Shown piece after piece: positions 25,590 to 34,250 of a DNA stretch of 64,000 bases. Numbering within the stretch: the first letter of the stretch is position 1; each line of letters starts with the position of its first letter. Source of the DNA: Aquimonas sp044377145 (GTDB lineage: Bacteria; Pseudomonadota; Gammaproteobacteria; Xanthomonadales; Xanthomonadaceae); the NCBI RefSeq assembly GCF_044377145.1, contig NZ_JBILJQ010000016.1, forward strand, positions 15,135 through 79,134, given 5' to 3'. A program made the position numbers and the translations under genes. The notes below the pieces were generated by a model. The model did no database searches. It was not told the origin of the DNA and saw only the letters and a list, made by a program, of their open reading frames with translations.

Positions 25590-27989
25590 TCAGAACAATG
25601 TGCCGAAGGTGAACTGCAGCTTTTCGACCCGATCTTTGTCGCGATCGAACTTCAAGGGCTGCGCCCAGCTGATGATGATCGGGCCGATCGGCGCCTGCCA
25701 TTGCAAGGCGAGGCCCGCACTGGCGCGCAGCTCGCTGGTGCTGAAGTTCTTGGTGCTGTCGAACACGTTGCCGACATCGACAAACGCAGACACGCGGGCC
25801 GAGTTGGAATCGAGCAGGGTTGGAAAGATGAACTCCAAGCTGCCGACTGTCTTCAGCGAGCCGCCCAGCGGCTGCGGGTCAAGCGGGCTCAGCCGCCCGA
25901 AACCGGCCGGGCCGAGGGTGTTGGTCTCGAAGCCGCGAACGGAGCGTTCACCACCGGCGTAGAAGTTCTCGAAGAAGGGCAGGCCGTCCGCGGTCACGGT
26001 GCGCGTTACGAAAGTACCGTCCGCGTTGCGGAGCTGCTCACCGTTGGCGCCAACGGCAATCACAGGGCGCGACACGGCATCGCCGTAGCTGTCGCCGTAG
26101 CCGATATCAGCACGCGTCAGCAACACCAGATGCCGGCCCAATGGCCAGTAGCGGTTGAACTCATAGCTGAGCTTGTAGTACTCGACCGTCGAGCCCGGCA
26201 GGGTGACCTCAGCGGCGACGCGCTGGAAGGTGCCGCGGGTCGGGTTGAAGAACGCGTTGGTGCTGTTGCGCGACCACGAGATCTCCGAGCGCCATGCGTT
26301 GAATGTGCGGCGGTTGAGCGCATTGATGTAGTCGATGATCGACTGCGGAGTGAAGCCCTCGAACGGCGTGATGCTGTTGCGATCGATACCGAAAGTGAGG
26401 CCCACAGTATCGGTTTCGGTGATCGGCAGGCCAAAGATCGCACGCAGCTGGCCGCTGTCGGAAGTGAAGTTGGCGGTGTTGGAGTCGCCCTGGTCCAGCT
26501 CGCGGTAGCTGAGGTTGTAGCCCACCGACACGCCGTCTTCGGTGAAGTAGGGGTCGAAGTACGAGAAATCGATGCGTTTGACGAAGGCGTTGTTCTGGAC
26601 CGTCGCGCCGATCTGGTTGCCGGTGCCGAAGAAGTTGTTCTGGGTCACCGACACGGTGGTGATCAGGCCCGCGTACTGCGAGTAGCCGAGGCCGAACTGG
26701 AAGCTGCCGGAAGTACGTTCGGTGACGCTGATCTCCACGTCCACCTGATCGGTGGTGCCGGCGACTGCCGGCGTGTCGATGGTGACATCATCGAAAAAGC
26801 CCAGGCGCTGCAGGCGGATCTTGCTGCGGTCGATCGCCGCCTGCGAGAACCACATGCCCTCGAACTGACGCATCTCGCGGCGCAGCACTTCATCCGAGGT
26901 GCGCGTATTGCCCTTGAACACGATCCGCCGGACATGCACACGCTGGCCGGGCTCGACCACGAAGTTGATCGACACCGTGCGATTTTCGCGGTTGATGGTC
27001 GGCACCGGATTCACGCTGGCGAACGCGTAACCGACATTGCTGAGTGTGTTGGTCATGGAATCGGTGGTGAACTCGACCAGGCGGCGCGAGAAGGTCGCGC
27101 CCTCGCCGATGAACACCAGCTTCTCCATTTCCTCCACCGGAATGATGGTGTCGCCGCTGACCTTCACATCGGAAACCGTATAGACCTCGCCCTCGCTGAC
27201 GCTGGCGGTGATGTACATGTCGCGCCGATCCGGGCTGATCGAGACCTGGCTGGACTCGATGTTGAAATCGATATAGCCGCGGTCGAGGTAGAACGATGTC
27301 AGCTTCTCCAGATCGCCGGAGATCTTCTCGCGCGAGTACTGGTCGTCCTGACGGTACCAGGACAACCAGTTGCTGGTGCCGGATTCCCACTCATCAAGGA
27401 TCTCTTCATTGCTGAAGGTGTTGTTGCCGACCAGGTTGAGGTGGCGGATCTTGGCGGCCTTGCCTTCCTTGACTTCGATCTTTACGTCAACCCGGTTGCG
27501 GTCGAGCTGGCTGACCGAGGGCTCGATCGAGACGTTGTACTTGCCGCGGTTGTTGTACTGCCGGGTCAGCTCCTGGGTCACCTTGTCGAGCTGGAGCTGA
27601 TTGAAGGTTTCGCCTTCGGCCAGGCCGATATTGGTCAGGCCCTTCATCAACTCTTCGGTCTTGATGTCCTTGTTGCCGGACAGGGTGATCGTGTTGATCG
27701 CCGGACGTTCGGTCACGGTGATGACCAGGATGCCGTCGCCCTGGCGGTCGAGCTTGACGTCAGTGAAGAAGCCGGTGCGGAACAGCGCACGGATCGATTC
27801 GGCAGCCGCCGGGCGATCAATGCGATCACCGCGCTCGACCGGCAAGTAAGTGAACACCGTGCCGGCCGAGATCCGCTGCAGTCCGTCGACGCGGATATCC
27901 GAAATGGTGAAAGGCTCGAAACTCTGGGCCGAGGCGCTGGCGGCCATCAGCAGGGCCAGCAGGGGCAGCGCGGTGATTCGGTTGCTCAT
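25590..27989 (-). CDS. bamA: Outer-membrane protein assembly factor BamA
   Basis: BamA is the central pore of the machine that folds beta-barrel proteins into the outer membrane. The 799-residue protein has a cleavable signal (ALLMAASASAQ), five POTRA domains over about residues 24-425, and a C-terminal 16-strand barrel. The conserved lid-loop motif VRGF is visible in ERSVRGFETNTLGP, and the protein ends in FTFGTLF with the C-terminal aromatic signature. It lies 163 bases after rseP and 34 bases before skp. The 163-base gap holds an imperfect hairpin and could carry an internal promoter. Confidence 0.98.
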   Translation of the reverse strand: MSNRITALPLLALLMAASASAQSFEPFTISDIRVDGLQRISAGTVFTYLPVERGDRIDRPAAAESIRALFRTGFFTDVKLDRQGDGILVITVTERPAINTITLSGNKDIKTEELMKGLTNIGLAEGETFNQLQLDKVTQELTRQYNNRGKYNVSIEPSVSQLDRNRVDVKIEVKEGKAAKIRHLNLVGNNTFSNEEILDEWESGTSNWLSWYRQDDQYSREKISGDLEKLTSFYLDRGYIDFNIESSQVSISPDRRDMYITASVSEGEVYTVSDVKVSGDTIIPVEEMEKLVFIGEGATFSRRLVEFTTDSMTNTLSNVGYAFASVNPVPTINRENRTVSINFVVEPGQRVHVRRIVFKGNTRTSDEVLRREMRQFEGMWFSQAAIDRSKIRLQRLGFFDDVTIDTPAVAGTTDQVDVEISVTERTSGSFQFGLGYSQYAGLITTVSVTQNNFFGTGNQIGATVQNNAFVKRIDFSYFDPYFTEDGVSVGYNLSYRELDQGDSNTANFTSDSGQLRAIFGLPITETDTVGLTFGIDRNSITPFEGFTPQSIIDYINALNRRTFNAWRSEISWSRNSTNAFFNPTRGTFQRVAAEVTLPGSTVEYYKLSYEFNRYWPLGRHLVLLTRADIGYGDSYGDAVSRPVIAVGANGEQLRNADGTFVTRTVTADGLPFFENFYAGGERSVRGFETNTLGPAGFGRLSPLDPQPLGGSLKTVGSLEFIFPTLLDSNSARVSAFVDVGNVFDSTKNFSTSELRASAGLALQWQAPIGPIIISWAQPLKFDRDKDRVEKLQFTFGTLF

Positions 27990-28152
27990 CGGGTCCGTTT
28001 CCGTTCAAAAGAGTCATGCGCCGCCCAGCAAGCTGCCTTGGGCTGCATACAAGCCCCCTCTAGGAGTCCCGACAAGGCCGGGCTCCCCTGTGCGGGGGAA
28101 GGGGTGTGCCAGGCAGGCGGGGTGACCTGCAGGGCGGAGGCGTCTTTCCGGC

Positions 28153-29514
28153 TCAAGAGCTGAATACGCGCAGGATGTCGTTGTAGAAGGCCAGGGCCAT
28201 CAGACTGCCCAGGACAACCATCCCGACATACTGGCCCGCAATCAACGATTTCTCACTGACCGGCGCGCCTTTGATCGCTTCGATAAGGTAATACAGCAGG
28301 TGACCCCCGTCCAAGATCGGTATGGGCAGGAGGTTCATGATGCACAGGCTGAGCGACAGCACGGCCAAGAAGAACAGGAACCAGGCCACGCCGCGCTGGG
28401 CGGAATCGTTCGCGAACTGTGCAATCGAGATCGGCCCGGACAGGTTCTGCAGCGAAGCGGCGCCGCTGACCATGCGATAGAGCATGCCGAAGGTGCTGGT
28501 GGTCAGGCGCCAGGTTTCGTTGAACGCAGCGCCGGCGGCATCAATCGGGCCAAAGCGCAGCACCGCATCGGGCGTGGCCGCGGTGCGCTCTGCCGCCACG
28601 CCGAAAATCCACGTCGCCGCGCCTTCTGCGGTTTCGGTATTGCGCACAGGCTGCAGGCTGAGTTCAAGCAAGCTGTCCTCGCGTTCGACCGATACCACCG
28701 CCGGGCGCCCGACTTCGCCAGCGTTCTCGACGTGGGCTGAGATTTCGTCGAAGTAGCCGATCGTCTGGCCATCGATGCTGCGGATACGGTCGCCAGGGCG
28801 AATGCCGGCCTGGGCCGCCGGGCTGTCAGCGCTCACTCCACCGACCACCGGCGGCAGCAGGCGCTGCAGTTGAATCAGGCCGATGGCCGGCACCAGCTCG
28901 GTTTCCTTCAGGCCTTCCGGCAGGCGGCCCAGGTCGAGGCTGAGGCTGCGGGTGACACCATCGCTGCCCTGGACCTCGATCTCGACAGGCAGCCGGTCGA
29001 GCGCCGCACCGGTCAGATGCATGCCGACGTGGGTCCAGGTGTCCATGCTGCGGCCATCGATGGACAGGATCCGATCGCCGCTGCGGAAGCCGGCCTCGGC
29101 GGCGACCTTGTCGGCGCGCCCGACCAGCGGCAGATAATCATCTTTGCCAATCAGAAACATGCCCCATAGCAGCAGCAGGCACAGCAGCAGGTTGAACAAG
29201 GGGCCGGCCGCGACGATGGCGATGCGCTGACTGACCGGCTTGCGGTTGAAGGCCTGGTCAAGCTCGGCGGTGGGCACATCGGCCTCGCGCTCGTCGAGCA
29301 TCTTCACGTAGCCGCCCAAGGGCAGGGCGGCGATCACATATTCGGTGCCGTCGCGGCCGACCCGGCTCCACAGTGGTTTGCCGAAGCCCACCGAGAATCG
29401 CAGTACACGCACGCCGCAGCGACGCGCGACCCAGTAGTGGCCGAATTCATGGAAGGTGACCAGGATGCCGAGGCTCACGATCATCCACCAGATGGAGCCT
29501 AGGATTTCCTGCAT
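28153..29514 (-). CDS. rseP: RIP metalloprotease RseP (site-2 protease)
   Basis: RseP cleaves the membrane-embedded anti-sigma factor RseA, releasing sigma-E when outer-membrane folding fails. The 453-residue protein has the zinc-binding HEFGH in the first membrane helix, two PDZ domains in the middle (GFRSGDRILSIDGRSMDTW and GIRPGDRIRSIDGQTIGYF), and the second active-site motif LLPIPILDGGHLLYYLIE in the C-terminal helices. The start at 29514 (MQEILGSIWWMIVSLGILV) is preferred over an upstream ATG because it begins the first membrane helix as in known RseP proteins. Its position before bamA is conserved. Confidence 0.97.
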   Translation of the reverse strand: MQEILGSIWWMIVSLGILVTFHEFGHYWVARRCGVRVLRFSVGFGKPLWSRVGRDGTEYVIAALPLGGYVKMLDEREADVPTAELDQAFNRKPVSQRIAIVAAGPLFNLLLCLLLLWGMFLIGKDDYLPLVGRADKVAAEAGFRSGDRILSIDGRSMDTWTHVGMHLTGAALDRLPVEIEVQGSDGVTRSLSLDLGRLPEGLKETELVPAIGLIQLQRLLPPVVGGVSADSPAAQAGIRPGDRIRSIDGQTIGYFDEISAHVENAGEVGRPAVVSVEREDSLLELSLQPVRNTETAEGAATWIFGVAAERTAATPDAVLRFGPIDAAGAAFNETWRLTTSTFGMLYRMVSGAASLQNLSGPISIAQFANDSAQRGVAWFLFFLAVLSLSLCIMNLLPIPILDGGHLLYYLIEAIKGAPVSEKSLIAGQYVGMVVLGSLMALAFYNDILRVFSS

Positions 29515-29545
29515 GTCCGCCGATGTCGTGAGGAGAGTGGGAGGT

Positions 29546-30715
29546 TCAAGCGAGCTGCGCCTCGGCATGGTCGCGGACCCGGCGGTCCAGGTCCAGCAGT
29601 GCTTCCAGGCCATCGGAACGGTCGCCGGCGAAGCGGTGCAGGCAGCGCTCGATCAGCGCCGGGATGCCTAGGAAGCCCAAACGGCCCTGAAGAAAGCCTG
29701 AAACAGCGATTTCGTTGGCCGCGTTCAGGCAGGTGGTGGCCTCAGGGCCCGCGCGCATCGCCTCGAACGCCAGCCGCAGACACGGAAACGCGTCAGTGTC
29801 CGGTGGCTCGAAATCGAGCCGGCCAAGGCGGATCAAGTCGAGTGAGCTGACCCCCGCTTCCACCCGCTGCGGCCAGGCCAGGGCACAGGCGATAGCGGTG
29901 CGCATGTCGGGCGGTCCGAGCTGGGCCAGCATCGAGCCGTCGAGGTATTCGACCAGTGAATGCACGATGCTCTGTGGATGCACGACGACCTCGATGCGCT
30001 CTGCGGGCGCGCCGAACAGCCAGTGCGCTTCGATCACCTCCAGGCCCTTGTTCATCAGGGTCGCCGAGTCCACCGAGATCTTGCGGCCCATGCTCCAGTT
30101 CGGATGCGCACAGGCTTGATCCGGGGTGATCCGGGAGAGCTCGTCGCGGCGACGGCCGCGGAACGGGCCGCCGGAGGCGGTCAGCAGCAACCGCCGCAAA
30201 CCGGGACCGAATCCCGTTCCAACCGCTGGCTGCGGCAGGCACTGGAACAGCGCGCTGTGCTCGCTGTCGACCGGAATCAGCTCAGCACCGCCGCGGCGCA
30301 CCGCGTCCATCAGCAGCGCGCCCGCCACCACGATCGATTCCTTGTTGGCCAGCAGCAGGCGCTTGCCCGCTTCAGCCGCGGCCAGGGTGGAGCGCAAACC
30401 GGCGGCGCCGACGATCGCAGCCACCACGGTGTCGCAGAGCTCGGAACCGGCGGCCTGTTCAAGCGCGAGCGGTCCGGCAGCAGCATCGGTGTTCAGCCCT
30501 CGCGCGCGCAGGCCTTGCTCAAGTCGGGGCAACAGCGCGGGGTCGGCAATGATCGCCAGTGCCGGTCGGAAGCGCTCGCACAGCGTCAGCAGTGCATCGA
30601 CCTGGGTGTGGGCGCTGAGCACGCTGGCCGCGAAACGCTGCGGATGCCGCGCGATGACGTCCAGCGCGCTGGTGCCGATCGAGCCGGTGGCGCCGAGGAC
30701 AGCGATCCGTCTCAT
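29546..30715 (-). CDS. dxr: 1-deoxy-D-xylulose 5-phosphate reductoisomerase
   Basis: This enzyme makes 2-C-methyl-D-erythritol 4-phosphate, the committed step of the non-mevalonate isoprenoid pathway. The 389-residue length fits. The NADPH site is IAVLGATGSIGTSALDVI at the N-terminus. Substrate and metal residues lie in LLANKESIVVAGALLMDA, PVDSEHSALFQCL, TASGGPFRG and WSMGRKISVDSATLMNKGLE. It overlaps the end of cdsA by 4 bases; the operon order cdsA-dxr-rseP is conserved and links undecaprenyl-chain supply with envelope assembly. Confidence 0.98.
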   Translation of the reverse strand: MRRIAVLGATGSIGTSALDVIARHPQRFAASVLSAHTQVDALLTLCERFRPALAIIADPALLPRLEQGLRARGLNTDAAAGPLALEQAAGSELCDTVVAAIVGAAGLRSTLAAAEAGKRLLLANKESIVVAGALLMDAVRRGGAELIPVDSEHSALFQCLPQPAVGTGFGPGLRRLLLTASGGPFRGRRRDELSRITPDQACAHPNWSMGRKISVDSATLMNKGLEVIEAHWLFGAPAERIEVVVHPQSIVHSLVEYLDGSMLAQLGPPDMRTAIACALAWPQRVEAGVSSLDLIRLGRLDFEPPDTDAFPCLRLAFEAMRAGPEATTCLNAANEIAVSGFLQGRLGFLGIPALIERCLHRFAGDRSDGLEALLDLDRRVRDHAEAQLA

Positions 30716-31527
30716 AGACCCAGCCAGATCTTGCCTATCGCAAACACCGGCAGCGCGGCGACCAGGCTGTCGACGCGGTCGAACACGCCGCCGTGGCCGG
30801 GGATCAGGCTGCCGGAATCCTTCGCGCCACCCTGGCGCTTGATGACGCTCTCGAACAGATCACCCAATACCGAGGCCAGTGCGGCGAGCGCGGTCAGCAG
30901 CAGCAGCGCCGGCAGCTGTGATAGGCCCAAACCGAGCAGTGCGAAACAGACCAGTGCCAGCAGCAGGGCCGCCGCCAAACCACCCCACAGGCCTGCCCAG
31001 GTCTTGCCAGGGCTGATGCTGGGCGCGAGCTTGCGGCCGCCGAAACGCGTGCCAGCATAGAAGGCGCCGGTGTCTGCTGCCCAGACCAGGGCGATGGCGT
31101 ACAGCGCCCAGCGCGGGCCGAAGTCCCCGTCTGCGTGCAGCAGGGCGAGTCCCGTCCAGGCCGGAACGATAAGCAGCAGCAGGATCACCAGTTTCAAGAC
31201 CCGATGCGCGAGGGTGTCGCGCGCGAGCAGGCGCGGACGCAGCAGCCAGATCAAGGCCGTCAGCCACCACAGGCAGCCAAGCAGGGTCACCAGCGGAAAC
31301 AGGTTTTGCAGGCTCTGATGCGAAAGCCAGGCCATCAGGGCAGCCGGCGGCAGCAGCACGGCGACTCGACCGAGTGGGCTGGCAATGCCGATCAGCGCGG
31401 CCCATTCCCAGGCTGCCAGCAGCAGCAATACCGCCACCAGCGGCAGCAGCAGTTCGGTCGGCAGAAACAACACCGCAGACACAGCCAGCGGCGCCATTAC
31501 CAGTGCGGTGATGACGCGCTGATTCAT
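30712..31527 (-). CDS. cdsA: Phosphatidate cytidylyltransferase
   Basis: This inner-membrane enzyme makes CDP-diacylglycerol, the branch point for all phospholipids. The 271-residue protein has about seven to eight membrane spans and ends with the family signature, visible as VIKRQGGAKDSGSLIPGHGG followed by VFDRVDSLVAALPVF. The ATG at 31527 overlaps the uppS stop as ATGA, and the upstream extension has no membrane character, so this start is preferred. Confidence 0.97.
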   Translation of the reverse strand: MNQRVITALVMAPLAVSAVLFLPTELLLPLVAVLLLLAAWEWAALIGIASPLGRVAVLLPPAALMAWLSHQSLQNLFPLVTLLGCLWWLTALIWLLRPRLLARDTLAHRVLKLVILLLLIVPAWTGLALLHADGDFGPRWALYAIALVWAADTGAFYAGTRFGGRKLAPSISPGKTWAGLWGGLAAALLLALVCFALLGLGLSQLPALLLLTALAALASVLGDLFESVIKRQGGAKDSGSLIPGHGGVFDRVDSLVAALPVFAIGKIWLGL

Positions 31528-32288
31528 GTCGAGGTTTCCTTCAGCTGTTCGCTGGTACGGCCGAAGCGGCGTTCTCGGCTGGCGAAGACGGCCAGCGCTT
31601 CCTCCAGTACCTTGGCATCGAGATCCGGCCATAGGGTTTCGGTGAAGTACAGCTCGGTGTAGGCCAGCTGCCAGAGCAGAAAGTTGCTGATGCGCTGGTC
31701 GCCGCCGCTGCGAATGAACAGATCCGGCGCCGGCAGCTCCGACAGCGACAGCTCCGCATCGAAGCGGGCTTCATCGATCTGCTCGGGTGTGAGCTCGCCC
31801 TGGCTCACCTGCACCGCCATGCGTCGAGCTGCCTGGACGATATCCCAGCGGCCACCGTAGCTTGCTGCGATCGACAGCTGCAGCCCGGTGTTGGCGACTG
31901 TCAGTGACTCCGCCTGGCGCATCCGCCGCTGCAGGTCCGGGCTGAACGTCGCGCGGTCGCCGATGAAGCGCAGCCGCACCTGACGTCGGTGCAGCTCCTC
32001 GACCTCGCGATCCAGCGCACGCAGAAACAGGCCCATCAAGGCCGAAACCTCGTCCACCGGGCGCTGCCAGTTCTCGCTCGAGAATGCGAACAGAGTCAGC
32101 GCCCCGATGCCGCGGGCGATGCAGAAATCAATGCAGAGGTTCACCGCACGCGCCCCGGCACGGTGGCCAAGCGTGCGCGGACGGCCACGCTGCTTGGCCC
32201 AGCGCCCGTTGCCATCCATGATCACGGCAAGGTGCCTGGGCAGCTGCGTTGGAGGCGCTGCGGCTGTCGGAGAGTGGTCGGCGTTCAT
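31524..32288 (-). CDS. uppS: Isoprenyl transferase (undecaprenyl diphosphate synthase)
   Basis: This cytoplasmic enzyme builds the C55 lipid carrier for peptidoglycan and O-antigen from isopentenyl and farnesyl diphosphate. The 254-residue protein has the signature HLAVIMDGNGRWAKQRG with catalytic D25, then GHRAGARAV, LTLFAFSSENWQRP, and the C-terminal DLFIRSGGDQRISNFLLWQ and ELYFTETLWPDLD motifs. It starts 26 bases after frr and overlaps cdsA. Confidence 0.98.
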   Translation of the reverse strand: MNADHSPTAAAPPTQLPRHLAVIMDGNGRWAKQRGRPRTLGHRAGARAVNLCIDFCIARGIGALTLFAFSSENWQRPVDEVSALMGLFLRALDREVEELHRRQVRLRFIGDRATFSPDLQRRMRQAESLTVANTGLQLSIAASYGGRWDIVQAARRMAVQVSQGELTPEQIDEARFDAELSLSELPAPDLFIRSGGDQRISNFLLWQLAYTELYFTETLWPDLDAKVLEEALAVFASRERRFGRTSEQLKETST

Positions 32289-32314
32289 GCCGGGCGGGGT
32301 CGGATCGCGCCCGA

Positions 32315-32872
32315 TCAGATCGCCATCAACTCGTCTTCCTTGTGCTTGACCACACCGTCGACCTCTTTGACGAAGCGATCAGTCAGGCCCTGAATGTCGG
32401 TTTCGGCGCGACGCTCTTCGTCCTCGCTGATCGTCTTGGCCTTGAGCAGATCCTTCACCTGCTGCAGCGCATCGCGGCGGATGTTGCGGATCGCGACCTT
32501 GGCGTTTTCGCCCTCTCCCGACACATGCTTGGACAGGTCGCGGCGACGCTCTTCGGTCAGCGGCGGCAGATTGATGCGGATCACCGTGCCGGCGGTATTC
32601 GGGGTCAGACCGAGGTCCGAGCCGTGGATCGCTTTCTCGATCGGACCGACCATGTTCTTCTCCCACGGCGTGATCAGGATCGAGCGCGCGTCGGCCAGGG
32701 TGACCGATGCGACCTGGGTCAGCGGCATGTCGGAACCGTAGTAGTTGACCTTCAGATGATCGACCAGGGCCGTCGAGGCGCGGCCGGTGCGCAGCTTGGT
32801 CAGCTCGGTGCGCAGCGACTCGACGCTCTTCTGCATACGCGACTGGGTGTCTTTCTTGATGTCGTTGATCAT
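32315..32872 (-). CDS. frr: Ribosome recycling factor
   Basis: Frr splits post-termination ribosomes together with EF-G. The 185-residue protein is of exact family length and has the typical three-helix-bundle sequence, with RMQKSVESLRTELTKLRTGRAS at the start, the domain II strand LTQVASVTLADARSILITPWE, and LPPLTEERRRDLSKHV. It follows pyrH after a 105-base gap containing a perfect TATAAT on this strand, so frr and the genes downstream may have their own promoter. Confidence 0.98.
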   Translation of the reverse strand: MINDIKKDTQSRMQKSVESLRTELTKLRTGRASTALVDHLKVNYYGSDMPLTQVASVTLADARSILITPWEKNMVGPIEKAIHGSDLGLTPNTAGTVIRINLPPLTEERRRDLSKHVSGEGENAKVAIRNIRRDALQQVKDLLKAKTISEDEERRAETDIQGLTDRFVKEVDGVVKHKEDELMAI

Positions 32873-32910
32873 GGGCTTCAGCCTTGCGACGGGCGGTCAA
32901 TCGGCCGCCG

Positions 32911-32916
32911 ATTATA
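32911..32916 (-). promoter_or_regulatory. Candidate -10 element upstream of frr
   Basis: A perfect TATAAT reads on the minus strand about 40 bases before the frr start, in an otherwise GC-rich gap. No good -35 hexamer is seen 16-18 bases upstream, so the promoter assignment is tentative. Confidence 0.45.
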
Positions 32917-32977
32917 GGGGGTTGCAGCTCACACACCGCTGCCCGCACTTGCGTTGCGCTGCAGCACGCAGCCGCGC

Positions 32978-33706
32978 TCAGGCGCCGCGGTCGACCAGGG
33001 TGCCGATCGGCTCACCCTGCAGAATCCGCATCAGATTGCCGGGCACGGTCATGTCGTAGATTCGCATCGGCATGCCGTAATCGCGGCACAGTGCGATCGC
33101 TGCGGTGTCCATCACCTGCAGATTGCGGGTGATCACGTCTTCGTAGGACAGATGCTCGAAGCGCTTGGCGTCGGGGTTTTTCTTCGGGTCGGAGTCGTAC
33201 ACGCCATCGACCTTGGTGGCTTTCAGCATCAGGTCGGCGCTGATCTCCACCGCGCGCAGCGCGGCGGCAGAATCGGTGGTGAAGAAGGGGTTGCCGGTAC
33301 CGGCGGCGAAGATCGCGATCCGGCCCTTTTCGATATGGCGCACCGCGCGGCGGCGGATGTAGTCCTCGGCGACAGCGTTGATCTTGATTGCGCTCATCAC
33401 TCGCGCGTAGCCGCCGAGTTTTTCGATCGCGTCCTGCATCGCCAGCGCGTTCATGATCGTCGCCAGCATGCCCATGTGGTCGCCGGTGACCCGGTCCATC
33501 CCGGCGGCTGCCAGGCCTGCACCACGGAAGATGTTGCCGCCGCCGATCACCACGCCGATCTCCGCCCCGGCGCGACTGACGTCGAGCACCTCACGCGCGA
33601 GCCCGCTGATGATCTCGGGATCGATGCCGTAGTCCAATCGTCCCATCAGCGCCTCACCGGAGAGTTTCAGCAGGACTCGGCGGTACTTCAGCGGCGCAGT
33701 ATTCAC
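32978..33706 (-). CDS. pyrH: UMP kinase
   Basis: This kinase phosphorylates UMP to UDP and is the first gene of the envelope/translation string. The sequence shows the bacterial PyrH fold: YRRVLLKLSGEALMG at the N-terminus, VIGGGNIFRGAGLAAAGMDR, AAGTGNPFFTTDSAAALRA, and a C-terminal VPGNLMRILQGEPIGTLVD. The GTG at 33706 (242 residues) is preferred over an ATG at 33739: a GGAG lies eight bases before the GTG, a -10-like TAGAAT overlaps the ATG, and the extra residues MWGFCADGACP do not fit the family. In most relatives rpsB-tsf precede pyrH, but here hslR and htpG lie upstream. Confidence 0.96.
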   Translation of the reverse strand: MNTAPLKYRRVLLKLSGEALMGRLDYGIDPEIISGLAREVLDVSRAGAEIGVVIGGGNIFRGAGLAAAGMDRVTGDHMGMLATIMNALAMQDAIEKLGGYARVMSAIKINAVAEDYIRRRAVRHIEKGRIAIFAAGTGNPFFTTDSAAALRAVEISADLMLKATKVDGVYDSDPKKNPDAKRFEHLSYEDVITRNLQVMDTAAIALCRDYGMPMRIYDMTVPGNLMRILQGEPIGTLVDRGA

Positions 33707-33737
33707 GGGGCAGGCTCCATCGGCACAAAACCCCCAC

Positions 33738-33743
33738 ATTCTA
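33738..33743 (-). promoter_or_regulatory. Candidate -10 element for the pyrH operon
   Basis: TAGAAT reads on the minus strand, about 32 bases before the chosen pyrH GTG, and would give a leader of roughly 25 bases. The -35 region is weak. Its overlap with the alternative ATG argues for the GTG start. Confidence 0.4.
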
Positions 33744-33836
33744 GCGGTTTATGCAGACAAGCGCTTCACTCTTTGGCGCGCACGCCTCGGCTTACCTGCA
33801 GCGGTGATGGTACGAAGCCCTCGTCGCAAGCTGCGC

Positions 33837-34250
33837 TCAGAGCATTTCGAGGTCGCCGAGCGCGCGGATCAGCCGTCGCGCGCGCTTGCTTGGTTTGGAT
33901 TCCGGCGCCTGATAGCCGGCGCGATCAGCGGCGCGCAGCGCGGCGGCTTCGAGCCGGCGCGTGCGCGATGCTTCGCTTTCGCTGTACAGCGCTTGCGCCA
34001 CCGGCGCTGGGCCGCGCGTGTCGGCCACGCCCAGCACTTCGATCTCATGGCGATCCCCGGAGCGCTCGATGCTGAGCTTCATCCCGGCGCGCACCGCCCG
34101 CGAGGGTTTGCAGGGCTGGCCGTCGACGTGCACCCGGTGCGCCTCGATCTGGGTTTTCGCCAGCGCGCGGGTCTTGAACCAGCGTGTGGCCCACAGCCAG
34201 ACGTCCAGACGGACGCTGTCCTGTGGGCCGCGCGCCGTGGCCTCGCTCAC
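33837..34250 (-). CDS. hslR: Ribosome-associated heat shock protein Hsp15 (S4 domain)
   Basis: Hsp15 binds 50S subunits carrying stalled peptidyl-tRNA and helps free them. This 137-residue protein begins with an S4 RNA-binding domain (VRLDVWLWATRWFKTRALAK, then HRVHVDGQPCKPSRAVRAGM) and ends with a basic tail, matching E. coli HslR in order and size. Its ATG overlaps the htpG stop by 4 bases, giving a heat-shock pair. Confidence 0.93.
   Translation of the reverse strand: MSEATARGPQDSVRLDVWLWATRWFKTRALAKTQIEAHRVHVDGQPCKPSRAVRAGMKLSIERSGDRHEIEVLGVADTRGPAPVAQALYSESEASRTRRLEAAALRAADRAGYQAPESKPSKRARRLIRALGDLEML

Noticed and set aside
25530..28163. An 877-codon plus-strand frame opposite bamA.
   Set aside because: It is antisense to a complete, conserved bamA and has no family signature.
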